The notes below the pieces were generated by a model. The model was not told where the DNA came from and made no database searches. It saw only the letters and a list, made by a program, of their open reading frames with translations. DNA of 64,000 nt from Sialis fuliginosa (lineage: Eukaryota; Arthropoda; Insecta; Megaloptera; Sialidae): assembly GCA_961205875.1 (NCBI GenBank), contig OY540815.1, forward strand, positions 11,098,001 to 11,162,000, written 5' to 3'. The translations under genes were made by a program, and so were the position numbers. Numbering within the stretch: the stretch's first letter is position 1; every line of letters begins with the position of its first letter. Of this stretch, positions 1 through 12,258 are shown piece by piece.

Positions 1-229
1 AACAGCAATTTAAAATTACGCATGTTATCAGTGGCGCATTTATGTTTTCATAGAAGTACAATCAACAGTTGTTTAAAAATACATATAAAGTTTTCAAAAT
101 TTTAAGTAAATTAGAAATGAACCTGGGAATTATTATGATTACTGTTTAAAATCAAAATTATGAAAATATGATTAGAATATTTCAGTAAAAACACCTACAG
201 GTTAGACGGTAGCTGTGAATATATATACA

Positions 230-486
230 GACAGCGATGGCAACACTGTGAAGCTAAGTCCGGGAGACGTGCCGGAGTAGTCCGGGTAGCGGCAGTACTG
301 TGCCGTAACCGGAGCAGTCAACAAGTGTCACGCGCATCGACGTGAACGAAACTAGCGCCAAATCAAAACGTCATACATTGTTGCGTGTTGTGAAAACATC
401 AAACAATCGGAAAAGTCTAATAAAACACGGCTGAAATTGTAATTGTTGTCGTATTGGGAAAGTGTCAACAAAAGGAAATAGTTCAG
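230..486 (+). promoter_or_regulatory. Probable transcription start region and 5' UTR exon
   Basis: A locally CpG-richer block (about 240-360) stands out from the AT-rich surroundings and has no ORF. A donor-like CAG|GTAGAA occurs at 486/487. With the signal-peptide exon at 1651 on the same strand, this looks like the first non-coding exon of that gene. The start site and exon border are inferred, without expression evidence. Confidence 0.4.
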
Positions 487-1505
487 GTAGAATTTCATCA
501 GTTAAATAGTTATTGACGATTTTTTTATTGAGGACTAAAAGAAATGTCACTCGATTGTTAAACAACAATAATTGTGGATTAATATAAAACTTATTTGTGG
601 ATAAATACAAAACAATCAAATTCATCAACAAACAAGAAGCGTATTGTAAAATTTTGTTAAGAAAATCAACAATTAAAAAGTAAATTGTTGTGTTTGTGGA
701 GAATTTTATTTTCTTATTGGCAGTATATTTGTGTTTCTGTGTTGGTGAATTTATTCAGAAGTTCTATCTACATTTTAAAAGTTTCAGTGCACGGGAGAAA
801 TTGTGTTTTATTTCAAAGCTCACTTGTTTGCTTGGAACCCACGAATGTTTATATTATAATATTTATTTTGTTTTGCTCGGGGTTGACGAACGAAAAATAA
901 ACTGTTTTCTTTTTTCGTCGTTTTTTATTTGTTGTTATGTTAATATATATTTATTCCAATACTTTCCTTTTTTTTTTTAATTTAACATTTGCAAAATGAA
1001 ATAAATTGGCAAAAGTTTTTATTCTGAAAATTATCTAGATTTTGAATATTGCTTTACATCAATTTAGGATCATAATTGATTGCGATAAAGCAATACGTTC
1101 CTTAATTAAAACATTATATATATGTAAAAAGATATAAAATGAACGAAACATTTAATTTATCATTTATATTACTCCCTTGATTATACTATTGCAGATTATT
1201 CTGTTATAATTTTCTGATTAATTAAAAAAAGCATTACATTTAGATAAAGCATTCATTTAATGTTTGTGTACATAAGAATAAATTAATTATATTACAGATC
1301 AATATTAATTAATTAAAAATACACCGCTGGTACAGGCAGCTTTTTAATTATTCAATACATCTCATTATGATTAATTAAAATAAAAAGTGCCAAACTGTGC
1401 GCAACAGATGGAATTGTAAAATAATTGAGTATGCGTAAAATTAATTGAATAATTACATTATGTTTGAACAAAACCTTCAAATCTGATAAAGTAATAACAT
1501 TTCAG

Positions 1506-1650
1506 TGTGAATAAAGACAGAACTAATGTGACTGAGGCAAAAGAAGATAATAAAATAAGTGACGATCTGTTTAAAATGAACAACTTTGCATAGTGGCGAA
1601 AAATAAAGTTATTTTTGTCGTGATACGCATTTTAATTTGTTAACGGAACA
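1506..1650 (+). other. Probable 5' UTR part of the coding exon at 1651
   Basis: An acceptor-like AACATTTCAG ends at 1505. The sequence then runs without a splice donor to an ATG in good insect context (GGAACAATGG) at 1651. It is non-coding, with stops in all plus frames. Confidence 0.4.
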
Positions 1651-1708
1651 ATGGCTTTTTACACCGTTCATATTCTAATGTACACTTTTATTGTCATTTG
1701 GATGTTAG
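1651..1708 (+). CDS. First coding exon with signal peptide, partial gene of unknown identity
   Basis: The ATG at 1651 in a good context (ACAATGG) opens 19 codons, MAFYTVHIL..., with a hydrophobic core ending VIWML. A textbook donor G|GTGAGT follows at 1708/1709, phase 1. This is the form of a signal-peptide exon of a secreted or membrane protein. Reading on past the donor meets a stop within 14 codons. I found no matching downstream exon on the plus strand, so either the next intron is very long or the exon is not real. Phase 1 after the signal peptide is common to nAChR and many other extracellular proteins and does not identify the family. Confidence 0.5.
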
Positions 1709-4700
1709 GTGAGTTTAGAATAGTCTATTTTTATTTATGTTACCTATGAGCCGTTCATATCCCAAAGCGATTAATATACGATTCAATTTATTTAACAATA
1801 CATTATATTTTTTCTGTGATTTTTTTTCACCGATTGTTGTTATGGATTTAGTCGCATTGGCTTGTTAACGACTCGTCTGACTTAACTGTTGATAGTTGCT
1901 TAATTATATCATAGTAGAAAACTTTATAAAAATAAAACTTTATCCAGACCTGTCTATTTGTGAAAGGAATTTAGACTTTGCTAATATAATTTCAACTTAC
2001 TTCAACTTTTCTGCCAGTCGCAGCTTTCATATTTTATTCAATTTTGATTGTCTTCTATAGAACTCGTAATTCTATCAGCACTGACTTCTTTTTAATCTAC
2101 AGAAAATAATTTCAATTTTCTATCTTAGTATTTTATCAAACCTAGCAAGAGAAATATGGAATTGAATAATATTAAAATGTTTATTTAAATGAAGTTTTAG
2201 TTTGAAATTGTTCTTTAAAAAATAAGTCACGAATTTTCTTAATATTATTTATTATTTTAAATGATAAAAATACTTTTAGTAGGTAGGTATATAATAGTAT
2301 ACATTTATGTGTAGTTCATCAGATAATTAAAATTTCAAAAGGAGTTCCACACATTAGAACTTTTAAAAGAAGAGTATTTTGCCTTAAATTCACCTTTATA
2401 ATATAAGCAGGCATACTCCATTTTGGAAAATCCCTTTTTAGAGGATGTTAACAAATATATATAGAACTCAAATATAATAGAAATATATAAGGACTTAGAA
2501 TCGACTTATCAAAATTCGAAACTCGACAAAATTTGTTGTCACATAAATGAGAATTAATTAACAAAAACGTGTTTTTTTATAAATCAATATAAAAATATGT
2601 TAAGCGTAAGATTTAGGAAATAAAAAAGTAAAAGCTTTTATAATTTATTTTAATAACATGCAAAACAAAATTACGAAAAAATATTTTTTAAGATATTCAG
2701 GTAGAAAATATCGCACAATTTCCCCATTTTCTATTTTATTCTAAACATACATCAAGAGAAAATGGCGTTGCATAAAAACCACATTAAACTGAGAATGTAT
2801 AAGAGAGAGATATATATATATGTATGTAGAATGTAGTAGTTCAAGTTACGTCGGCTGGAGTTTTGATTATTTATGAAAAACGAAATTGGTTTGCCGAACG
2901 TTAAAAAATCATTGTTTGATGGCTTTTTAAAATTTGTTAAAAATTTATGACGTTTATATACGCACATATGTCTGCGGTGATTCTTTTTACTGTTATTATG
3001 ATTGTAATGTTTGTAATTTGTTCATATTTTATGTTTTAATAAGTAACAAGTTATTTTTGTGTTTAATTTCTGCACGGTTTTATTTTTTGTAGGTAATATA
3101 TAAATAAAAATGTATACCTATTAATTGTAAGACAGTTTCTCTTTGGGTTCTTATTAAATGTGAACGTGTTTATATATTATAACATTTAACTCATATTGAA
3201 ATTTATTTTATTTTATATTTTCTGATTGCCTTAATTAGTTACTATTCAGTATTAGTAATGCAATTGCTATTTAATTAGTAAAAGTTTTTAAAATTGTATT
3301 TTTAATTTAAGCAAAAAATAAGGAGTAGTAAAAGTGTAAACCCTGACATGTAAATGAAGACCCCTTTATTTATTTTATTTTTACTTTTTTATTTTATTTT
3401 AATAAAAATATTCCATACTGCACTTTTACATCCCCTGCTTTATTTTTAACTACCTTTTTTTTTTTAGTCGTCGTCATTATTATGAAACCCTGAGCCCGGA
3501 GAAACAGTGTACAAACCCTGAGAGTTTGGGTGAAAACCTGAGACCTGATCACCTTATTTTTAAGGAGTAGCTTGAAATTTTAGTAATTTTTTTTAAACTA
3601 TAAGATATAAAACTATGATTGCATGATATAATTAGGTACCTACATATAAATAAATAGTTTTGGTTAGTTTCTAAATATATTTTAATTTTTTGCATCTTAT
3701 ATATTTTTATATATTTCAGCTGTTCCGAAATATTTACCGCAGTACTATTATACGATTTTAAAAAAATTGATACTTATTCAAACGAAGTTAAATCATTGTA
3801 TATCGGTGTGATTTAAACATAAAAATAAATGAAGCAACCAAAAGAAACGCCAGTAAACAAACAGAACCTCTGAATTTTACCGTAGAACACTAGGGTTCCA
3901 CGGAACCCATTTAGGAAAACGCTAAAATCAATGGTGATGTCTAGTCTGACTTACTTTTTTAGCAATATTTTTTATAAATAATAAAAGAATACAAATATCA
4001 CAATGAAATTAACCATACAAATAAACAGCTACTCCCTTTCACCACTAAATTAAAAAAAAATCGATGAGTCTGTAAAACTTTCTTTTAAATATATTCGTTT
4101 TTACTCTTTTTACAGATGACTTAACAATCATTTTGTACACAATAAAATCTTATAAAATAAAAGAAACAATTAAAATAGCGCCTTGAAAACATTCAACACG
4201 TTTTTAATGCATGGAGTAAACACCGTCGGTAATAAAACAGGGGCTGTATAAAATAACATTATAAAACAAGGGTTATAAAACGTTTCCTTCCTATTTTTCA
4301 TTGATGTCTAAAGAGCACAGTAAAAATACGTTTAACAATGCCACTCGACAATTCGAAAGCATTCCGTGTTCTCTTTTTTAAAACATAGCTCTTATAAACA
4401 CGTCCTGTAATAATGTTCGTGGTAGGTATGTACGTTTTTTACAGTGTAGATCATATAACTATAAAGGAACTATGAATGTGAAACCGGAAACAAATAAAAA
4501 TTCGAATGGGAATTTTTAAGATTTATAATATGCGACGTTTATATGTTTCCAGGGGATTTAGAAATTAAATCACAGTCAATGTGTGTTTAGATATAAAATT
4601 TAAATAAAATGATCAATTAAATAGAAAAAAATGTATACTCGTAGTTTAAATATATATGTACATAGTTATGTAAAGTAAAGACATGCCAAAAATGTTACTT

Positions 4701-5311
4701 TTAAATTTTATATGAGATCTAAGTGGTATTTAAAATTACATGAAGTACTTACCTACCTAAAAACGAACAAAAAAATGTTTCATTTTCGATTTTTTATAGG
4801 AATTTTTCACTTCCTATTTTTATATTGGTAAATATTTTATCTGTAAAATAAACTGCAACAAACACATGTTGCCGTTTATAAATAACATTTAAATAGCTTT
4901 TTCCAACTTTTTGAGTATACATTAAATGGGGTCAATGTGACCGAATTTCAGGTTGTAATATATTATAAGTAAAAGTTTTGATAGTACTTTGAACATTATA
5001 TAGGTAAAAAAAAATAATTAAAAAACTAATATTGTTGGCCTTCGTCTCAAATATAGTGAGGTTGACCGACTGCTGATTATGTTTTTGTTTAAATAACATT
5101 ATATATAATAGGGTAAAGCAAAATTCACCATAGACACAGAAATAAAACGCGTTTTATTATATTAAAAAAAGTTAAAGAAAGTCTTACAAACAGTTTATAT
5201 TTTTGGTAAGTATAAAAATAAATATATAATTCATCTTTATGTACAGTTGTAGGTAGGTACTTATACTACCTTAATAAAACCCTTCACGCACTAGGCAGGT
5301 TGTGGCGGTCA
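1709..5311. other. Gene-free AT-rich stretch (probable intron)
   Basis: Only short random ORFs are seen. The only structure noted is a 16-bp palindrome GGGTTCCACGGAACCC near 3893 and the dispersed repeat copy that follows it. Confidence 0.5.
3927..4032 (+). repeat. Dispersed repeat, copy 1 of a pair
   Basis: ATCAATGGTGATGTCTAGTC and the following ~90 bases align by eye with 31467-31575 (ATCAATGGTGACGTCAATTC...), through shared TAAAAGAA, ATCACAATG/ATAACAATG and CACAAATAAA blocks. A degenerate transposon fragment is likely. Confidence 0.55.
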
Positions 5312-5392
5312 ACGATTTGCGTTAATTTAAATGAACTTGGCCGCGCGGTCAAGTATGAAAACGTTCATTTAAATTTGCGGTTGACAAATCGT
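5312..5392. repeat. Imperfect hairpin / inverted repeat
   Basis: ACGATTTG (5312-5319) plus AATTTAAATGAAC (5324-5336) are mirrored by GTTCATTTAAATT (5363-5375) plus CAAATCGT (5385-5392), with a GC-richer loop containing GGCCGCGCGG. The flanks are AT-rich and without a gene. Confidence 0.75.
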
Positions 5393-5662
5393 CGATCGCG
5401 AGATACCAGTAGCTTGCGTGAGAAATTTTGTTACAGCCTCCTTTTGAATATTAATAGTTATTATTTTTTAGACATAATGTATATAACATCATAATATAAA
5501 TAACATCCTGATCCATAATAACAAATAGGCGTATGATGCGCTAGCTGGGAGTCTCGTGACTTAGGTGTCGACAAAAAAGGTAGGCGCATTAGAAGTTATA
5601 CTTCTTTGGCGTAGTGACATCTAGCGTGCAAATGCAAAACTAAAAATCTTTTTTACCATAAG

Positions 5663-5809
5663 AGCTAATTTTTCGGGCTATTGTCCACGTTGTCTTATGA
5701 TATTTACGTTTCGACTCTCCTGTCCGAACCTTCATCAGAAGTGCTTCTGAAAACTGTTTGCAGAAACACTTCTGAAGAAGACTGTGGACAACAGCTCGAA
5801 AAGTTAGCT
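5663..5809. mobile_element. Short inverted-repeat element with a hammerhead-like motif
   Basis: The 147-bp element has imperfect terminal inverted repeats: AGCTAATTTTTCGGGCTATT at 5663 matches the complement of the right end, which reads AGCTAACTTTTCGAGCTGTT inward from 5809, both followed by GTCCAC. On the minus strand it holds CTGATGA (5738-5732) and, 19 bases on, GAAAC (5712-5708). A further inverted pair, CAGAAGTGCTTCTG / CAGAAACACTTCTG, lies inside. No coding capacity. Confidence 0.7.
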
Positions 5810-6369
5810 AACCTAACTTCATGGTGTTAAATTATTTCCGTTGCATGATGCACGCGCATTACATTTCCGTTGAATTACTAAAATTTTACCCTGAACACGC
5901 CTAAAGAAGTGTAAATTCTATAAAAACGTTTGCCCCGATTCGCTCGCTATAAATGTATTAATATTTTGACGCTTTGGGCCTCAATATATGTAAGTACGGC
6001 TCAGGTAACATCAACACTGACCCAACATTTTTAACATACAAGATGTTTGATGCCTTTTTATGTTTGTATAAGAATACACGATCGAAACTAAACCAGTACG
6101 AATCAGAAAACAACACTTGAAAATACATCAACTTTACCGTTAAATTTTCAAAAAATTGATTATTCAAAAATTGTATGAGAAAAGATGGATTTTTATTTTT
6201 GAGGGATATTTTCTTGCCAAAGAGTTTTTTCCCGAATCATTAATTCGAAGGAAAACGCCTAATACATCTGAAAATGTATAACAGTAATTTGAGTGAACAA
6301 TAAATAAATAAATATATTAACACATAACAATTTTTATAAAATTTGCCTAACTTCATTCTCATAGTACCA

Positions 6370-6540
6370 AGGCACAGGTATTTGTGTGACGTCACACAAT
6401 GATGCCGCTGAATCGTTTACGATTATTTTGAGGTGATAACACCGCACACACCTCCATTCCCACTCTACATGTCGCATGCAACCCCATTCGGCGCTATCTT
6501 GCCACTCAGGTGAGTGGATGGATTATTTTTATACTATGGC
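6370..6540 (+). promoter_or_regulatory. GC-elevated patch with CRE palindrome and donor-like site
   Basis: It contains the 14-bp palindrome GTGTGACGTCACAC (6384-6397), which includes a consensus CRE (TGACGTCA), and ends with a strong donor-like ACTCAG|GTGAGT at 6509/6510. A frame is open from about 6433 to the donor, but only for roughly 25 codons. It could be a regulatory element or a small exon. Nothing decides it. Confidence 0.35.
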
Positions 6541-6939
6541 AAGTCTGTTATAGTGCGTGAGAAATATCTTGTAACCTCGATTAAACAGTGGCGCTTTAAA
6601 AATGGGGACTTTTTTATAAAAATTTCAATATTTATCTATCTATATTATTTGATATATTACGCTTTTTAATTTTATAAAATAGTCGCAACTGAAAAACATT
6701 AATTTTCAAGCTGTAGTTGTGTAGAAATAAAGTATTTAATATAATTTTTCTTTTTTTTTCCTGTAAATTTACATTTTTCCAGGTATGACCGTTGTATTTA
6801 AAATTTATCCAAAAATTAATTGATACTTTTTTTGTTTTTGCACTCCGTAATATCGAAGATATAAGAAGTTTTGTGACCGTTTTAGAATGAGACAAAAAAA
6901 ATGTTTTCTGAATTTTAAATTAATCTTTCCGTTTCAGTC

Positions 6940-7570
6940 AAGACAAATAATTTTCGTTTCGTGTTTGTCTGTTTATGTGTGTCTGTACTATGAATCCTTG
7001 TCACACGCATAACTTATGAACAACTGAACCGATATTAATGAAACTTGGTTAGATGGTTCGGTCTGTCTAGAGGATAGTCTCATTTAAAAATCATCAAAAT
7101 CGTGTGTAAGGGGGAGGGGTGACATCCCAAAATATTTCTTTTTCAAGATATCTTAAGAACGACATGGTACGTGAAAATTTTATAGGATCTTTTTTTGAGT
7201 ATTCAATTTCCTATAAGTAATATAGGTGCACAACGTTTGTTGTAAAATATTCCCCTACAAAAATTTATGTCAATTTGCTTTAAAAATCGTCATTTATTTT
7301 ATAAATTGATATTTACTTTGTCATTGCTTTGACATATTAAATGTCATTTTGCATAAATTCAGATTTATATAAAAATTGTCAAAAAATTCGAACTAATATT
7401 TTTTACAATTAGTAAAATTGTATAAAAATTGATTGGTTAATCAATGCTAGGAAATTTATCTAAACACTTTGTCAGTTTGTATTTAAATTGTTCAATAATT
7501 AACTACCTTTGGTGAATTTAGTACGAGGAAGCACTGTACATTTACTTGGCAGATGTTTTTCCATAGTTTA
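6940..7570 (+). repeat. Degenerate dispersed transposon fragment
   Basis: It contains ACTGAACCGATATTAATGAA, a boilerplate seen in many insect transposons, and a later block GTACGAGGAAGCACTGTACA...CTTGGCAGATGTTTTTC. That block and the CCCAAAA...AAGAACGA segment recur at 23490-23725. The first part recurs inverted at 18895-19030. No intact coding region. Confidence 0.55.
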
Positions 7571-7799
7571 AAATTCCGTTTAAAAAAATTTAATTCATAT
7601 TTATTTTGACTACAAAAATCTCGTTGTAATTTAATTGCTCGTATATTCCTGATTAATGGACTGACTAAAATTATATATTTTTTAATATATACAGAAGACA
7701 ATTTTTTTTTGGTTTATGTAACCTTAGGTATGTACCTATTGTGTATATTTTATAATAATTTTTAAACCATTGTAGACACCACTGTTTCTACGCACACAT

Positions 7800-8070
7800 A
7801 CATACATATATTGTTTGCTGTCGGGTGGGTGGCAGTTACGAGTGTGTATAAGGGCGACGGCGGTGAATAGAAGAATAAGAAGGGGGTCAGACGCTCCACG
7901 ATTATGAGCATGTACATATTGGCGCCCCCAGGTAGCGGTTACATAATAAGGTGTGGTTGGAAATAGTATTAGGGCGCGATGAATTTTTTATCATGAATCG
8001 TCCGATTAACTCGTGCGTTTACGCGGTACGTCGTGTTGTTTGAGGCGCGTGCGCACAATCGAGTGCGTAT
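7800..8070. promoter_or_regulatory. GC/CpG-elevated non-coding island
   Basis: GGGCGACGGCGGTGAATAG, GGCGCCCCCAGGTAGCGG, GCGTTTACGCGGTACGTCG and GAGGCGCGTGCGCAC cluster here within AT-rich DNA. No long ORF on either strand. It is a candidate enhancer, promoter or UTR exon, on composition only. Confidence 0.3.
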
Positions 8071-8369
8071 GACATTTTTTTAAATGTATTGGACCATTTC
8101 TTCTTAAGATATAAGCATGTAATTTTTTTTTATACATAGATTGATTTATTTTTAAGAAATTTTTCTATATTAAACCTTTTTATACTTTCTCACAAAAAGC
8201 TTTTGTAAAATTTTGTGAACAGTTACTTTTAAAAGATCTAATATATATGTATGTGCTCTTACCATATTAAAAATAATCAAAGTAATCAGACATATGTTAA
8301 GAAAAAATGTAATTGATTTGTTATAATAAAATGTATACTAGCCGCGGGGAATTTCTAGTGTTCAGTTAT

Positions 8370-8905
8370 AAAGAATTTACTTTTTATTCAATTTAAAAAA
8401 CTTTAATAAAAAAATTAGAAACGGTACTGCTGCGTAGAGAATATATTCTATTATACTGATATATTTTTTATTCAGTTAATTCATATTTACAAGCGAAATC
8501 GTGTAAATACGAAATACACTTTTTATTTATTTATTCAATTTAAAAAACATTAATCGGAAAATTAAAAGCGTTAGATCGTAGAGAATATATTCTAAAATAC
8601 TGTTATTTTTTTTCATTCCAATCACATCGTGGACATACAAAGTTTAATTTTTTGTTGTTGTTTTTTATATTAAATTTATCACTCATTAAAACTGTTTTGA
8701 TTTTTACTTGTACCTCGTATATCCAATCGAGATCTATAATTTGAGACCAAAACACGTTTGGTAACTGCTCTGAATGGAGATATACTGATTTTAGTTTTAC
8801 GCTAGCGCGCAAAACTGATCTCTGCGCGTTACATCAAGTTTCTGAAATATTCACCCAGTATCTGGCCTGAAACTCTAGACGTTATTCACGTCAAAAACTC
8901 ATTAT
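8370..8905 (+). repeat. Three-copy repeat family, copy A
   Basis: The first part holds two direct copies of a unit of about 150 bp (ATTCAATTTAAAAAAC..., ending in the palindromic GAGAATATATTCT). The second part (about 8705-8905) runs TTGTACCTCGTATATCC, GATCTATAATTTGAGACC, GCGCGCAAAACTGATCTC, CGTTACATCAAGTTTCTGAA, GACGTTATTCACGTCAAAAA. Matching blocks in the same order occur at 48830-49250 and 27770-28046. There is no ORF of note, so it is probably a non-autonomous element. Confidence 0.8.
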
Positions 8906-9483
8906 AACTGAATAATTCGTTGGTAACATAATTACCAACCAAGTGCAAAATATCCAGATAGAACATTATAATATAACATCTTAATAATAAAAAGTTTTGT
9001 AATTGAAATTTTGCAAAAAAATCGTTATATTAACAAAACTTCTCCCAACTCCATTTCCTTCGCATTTTATGCGAGTAGAAGTTGAGGATTTAGTATAATT
9101 TGTATTCACCAGGTTGTCATGAGATGTTAAACCTACATATTTTACAACGGGAAGTATGTATGTTTATGGCATTTAGTATATAAAACGTTATGTACTTTGT
9201 GAAAGGGGACTACGAGGATTTAGTGCTATACAATCTTACAGGCGTTCATAAAAAATATTGCTCGGACAACGTAGTTCGCGGGATCTATTTCATGTTTCTT
9301 ACTTATTGTAGATACTAAACTGTTTAATATATTCAGTGCCGTACCCAAAAATATTCTTGTTCCATAGCAAAATTAACGGTATGGAGAACCATATATGACT
9401 TCCATGTTTTATAAATATTTTTTTATATTTAAAATATTCTTAAATAATACGGAAGTTTTTATTATAAATTTTCTTTTTGATTT

Positions 9484-9626
9484 TTTTGGGGGGGGGGGGG
9501 GGGGGGATTGTGGATCATTGGCCCCAATAATGATGTTTTGTGAATTTTAATTTGTATTATTTTAATAAGTTTTTTTTTTACGAGGGGGGACACGGGGAGT
9601 ATGATCCATATAACCGCCCCCAAATT
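9484..9626. repeat. Poly-G tract with facing inverted GC blocks
   Basis: A run of 19 G (9488-9506), then ATTGTGGATCATTGGCCCC, and at the other side GGGGAGTATGATCCATATAA...CGCCCCC. The blocks are roughly inverted around GATCAT/ATGATC. It could be a small foldback or slippage-expanded element, and the G run can form quadruplex DNA. Confidence 0.5.
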
Positions 9627-10395
9627 TATTGTATTATTTAATTTGCTTTTCCCAAAAAATAATTCCAATAGGTGCATTTTTACAGAAGTTATCGTGAACG
9701 AAAAAAAATTCTACAGCCGCCATGCGAAAAACAACTTTCCTTTACGTTCTGAAGTTACAATCAGAATCTGACATTATCTCGGATACCATTCTTCGACGAT
9801 ATTACAATACTTCTATTTCCTTCGGAACATGCAAGTAAAAGTAAAGTTGATGCTAAAGTGACTACATAAATTTAAATAGTTTAATTATTAATGGCAAACA
9901 ATAAACTTTTTTTGTAGATACTCTGAATAGTTTAAAATTTAAATGGTATATCGAAAAAAATATAATTTTTGATACATTTTATATTATTTGTCTATGTAGT
10001 GTAAAGCCAAATAAATTGCCAAGAAAAAACTTTATTTAGCGTGCTATTAATAATTTTATTAAAAGTTGTTCAATGTTGATTTTCTTCATTGGACGTCGGC
10101 CAAAAGACATTCAGGAAGGAGACAAAGTTCTTAATTCTGTATTTCTAACTTCTAGGAGGTTTCTGTAGTATTTATGTATAAGATATATACTTACATTTTA
10201 TGTGTACATGCATCCTATAAGTATAAACTAGAGAAAAATAAGGTCGTTGGTTTTCAACTATGATTTTACTTCCTTGCCATACCAAGGAGGAAGCTATGTG
10301 ATCATTTCTGAAAGCAGAAAAAAAATCACTTAATATTTTAGCTTAGGTGATCCCCTTTTACCGCTTGCCTCTTAAAGACTGTAACCAACTTCCTT

Positions 10396-11146
10396 AAAGG
10401 ACCCCGCAGTTTTTGATAGAGAAATGGCTTTCAGTCAATCTCTTTGAAACTAACTGGAAAATATTCTCTAAATCATCCCGATTAAAAGTCTCAATGGTCG
10501 CAACCGCCTAAGTTCCTGAGGTCTCGCGCAAAGAGCAGTTTTGTACCTAATAATGCAATAAAAAAATCGATATAGTACAGGACATTTTGATCAAAGAAAT
10601 TAATTTTTATGTATCGTTTTGTTTATTTAATTTTTAGATTTTTATGTTGTTAAAGTTTGCAAGTTCCAGCAAATTGTTTTATTGATTATAATAAAGTTTT
10701 TATAAAACATGTTAAGGTATGTGTAGTGCCGTCAGCGCCAGCTACTAGCGATATTATTAAAAATATTAAATTGTAAAATAAAAACAATAGAAAATTACTT
10801 AGTTGTCATAAAAATATAACTTTGATTTGTAACACACTTATGGGACACCTTATATAAATGTAACTATTTTAAAAATATGCTGCTTGTCTAGCCTGACAAC
10901 TTTTGTATTTAAAGTTTTCTTCCATTTGTTATAATAAATTAAATATTGAACTTGGGAAATCCTGTACTATATCGATTTTTTTATTGCAGTATTAGGTACA
11001 AAACAGCTTTTTGTCAAGACCTCGGGAACTTAGGCGGTTGCGACCATTGAGACTTTTAATCGGTATGATTTAGAGAATATTTTCCAGTTGGTTTCAAAGA
11101 GATTGACTAAAAGCCATTTCCCTATCAAAAACTGCGGGGTCCTTTG
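10396..11146. mobile_element. Foldback element with 187-bp terminal inverted repeats
   Basis: The arms 10396-10582 and 10960-11146 are inverted copies. Landmarks in order: AAAGGACCCCGCAGTTTTTG, GTCTCAATGGTCGCAACCGC, ATCGATATAGTACAGGA. They differ by only scattered substitutions. The 377-bp middle is AT-rich with no transposase-like ORF, so the element is non-autonomous. No convincing target duplication was found. Confidence 0.9.
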
Positions 11147-11250
11147 AAAGTTTAAAAAATTGAAATATATATTACATTTACCATTCTATTTGTGTGGGAT
11201 CGGACTTCGGTCGTTCGTAGATAATCAATGTGAATCCTCATCGTGCTACA

Positions 11251-11281
11251 GGTGTATATGTGTGCGTGTGTGTGTGTGTGT
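11251..11281. repeat. TG microsatellite
   Basis: Interrupted (TG)n run, simple sequence. The short ORFs crossing it are artefacts. Confidence 0.85.
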
Positions 11282-12258
11282 TTACCACCCTTCGCGCTTA
11301 GAAGCCGGGATTTCAACTTGCGTGTGTCTTTATCCAAGCACCAAGATTACATTCTGATCTCGCCAGATAATGCCTTTGTCTACTCGAAATATTATCAATC
11401 GTAAATTCTGTTTGTCTTTTGTTTCACGTATTTTATTAGAGGGGCGGGCTTGAAATTTACTCACTGTCGAAATTAACTACGGAAATGATAGTTTCTACAT
11501 TCTTTTTTCCCGTATATACATGCATTAATCTTTTTATGGTAGCGGTAATAAAGACCAGTTGATTAAAATGTGATAAATAAAATGTGATTCGGTTAAATTA
11601 ATTCATTTAATTAATAAACATATAATTCATTTTTATGGTACTTAAAGATTTGTGATGCATTTTGTTTTTTTCTATACTTAAAGTTTTGTTATAATCCGCT
11701 AACAGAAGGTGAGTAAACAAGTGAAAACTGAACTTACAAGGAAATCCTGAAGTCCCCAAATCAAATACAACTTTACACACGAACGACATCAAGGGTTCAA
11801 TTTCTGAGGTAGAGTTTAGGCATACCTCCTGAGTAACCCTAACAGTTTCTGGAAAATAAAACGTCAACGTGGATTTGAAAAAAAAAATATTGCGAATTTT
11901 CATTTTAAAGGAGTTCCGGATAGTTGCACAATCTGCTACCCTCTCGTTATTTTAGTGAGGTTATATTTTCTATTATGTTGTCTGACCAATTTTTGTGCCG
12001 TTTTTTGAATTGATGTACATGACTTTATATAGATTTTAACACGCTGAATTTCAATTTTTTATTTCGAGAAGGTTTGAGATACAGACCTGTGGTTAAAAAA
12101 ATGTAAACCTTTCACATAATTTTCTATATGAACACCATACTTTTAACGAAATCGAGGACACAAAATTTTAGGGTAATATTTCATGCATGATACTTTAATT
12201 TGTCATAGAAGTATCAACTTTAAGATAACAAAATAAGAAGGAAAATCATAACTTACTA

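Noticed and set aside
685-980. Two overlapping ORFs near the left end as coding exons
   Set aside because: Low-complexity F/Y/V-rich translations, overlapping each other, in the probable first intron or 5' UTR of the gene whose start codon is better placed at 1651.
5690-5740. Calling the CTGATGA...GAAAC pair a functional hammerhead ribozyme
   Set aside because: Stem II is poorly formed here and stems I and III could not be paired. It is reported only as a motif.
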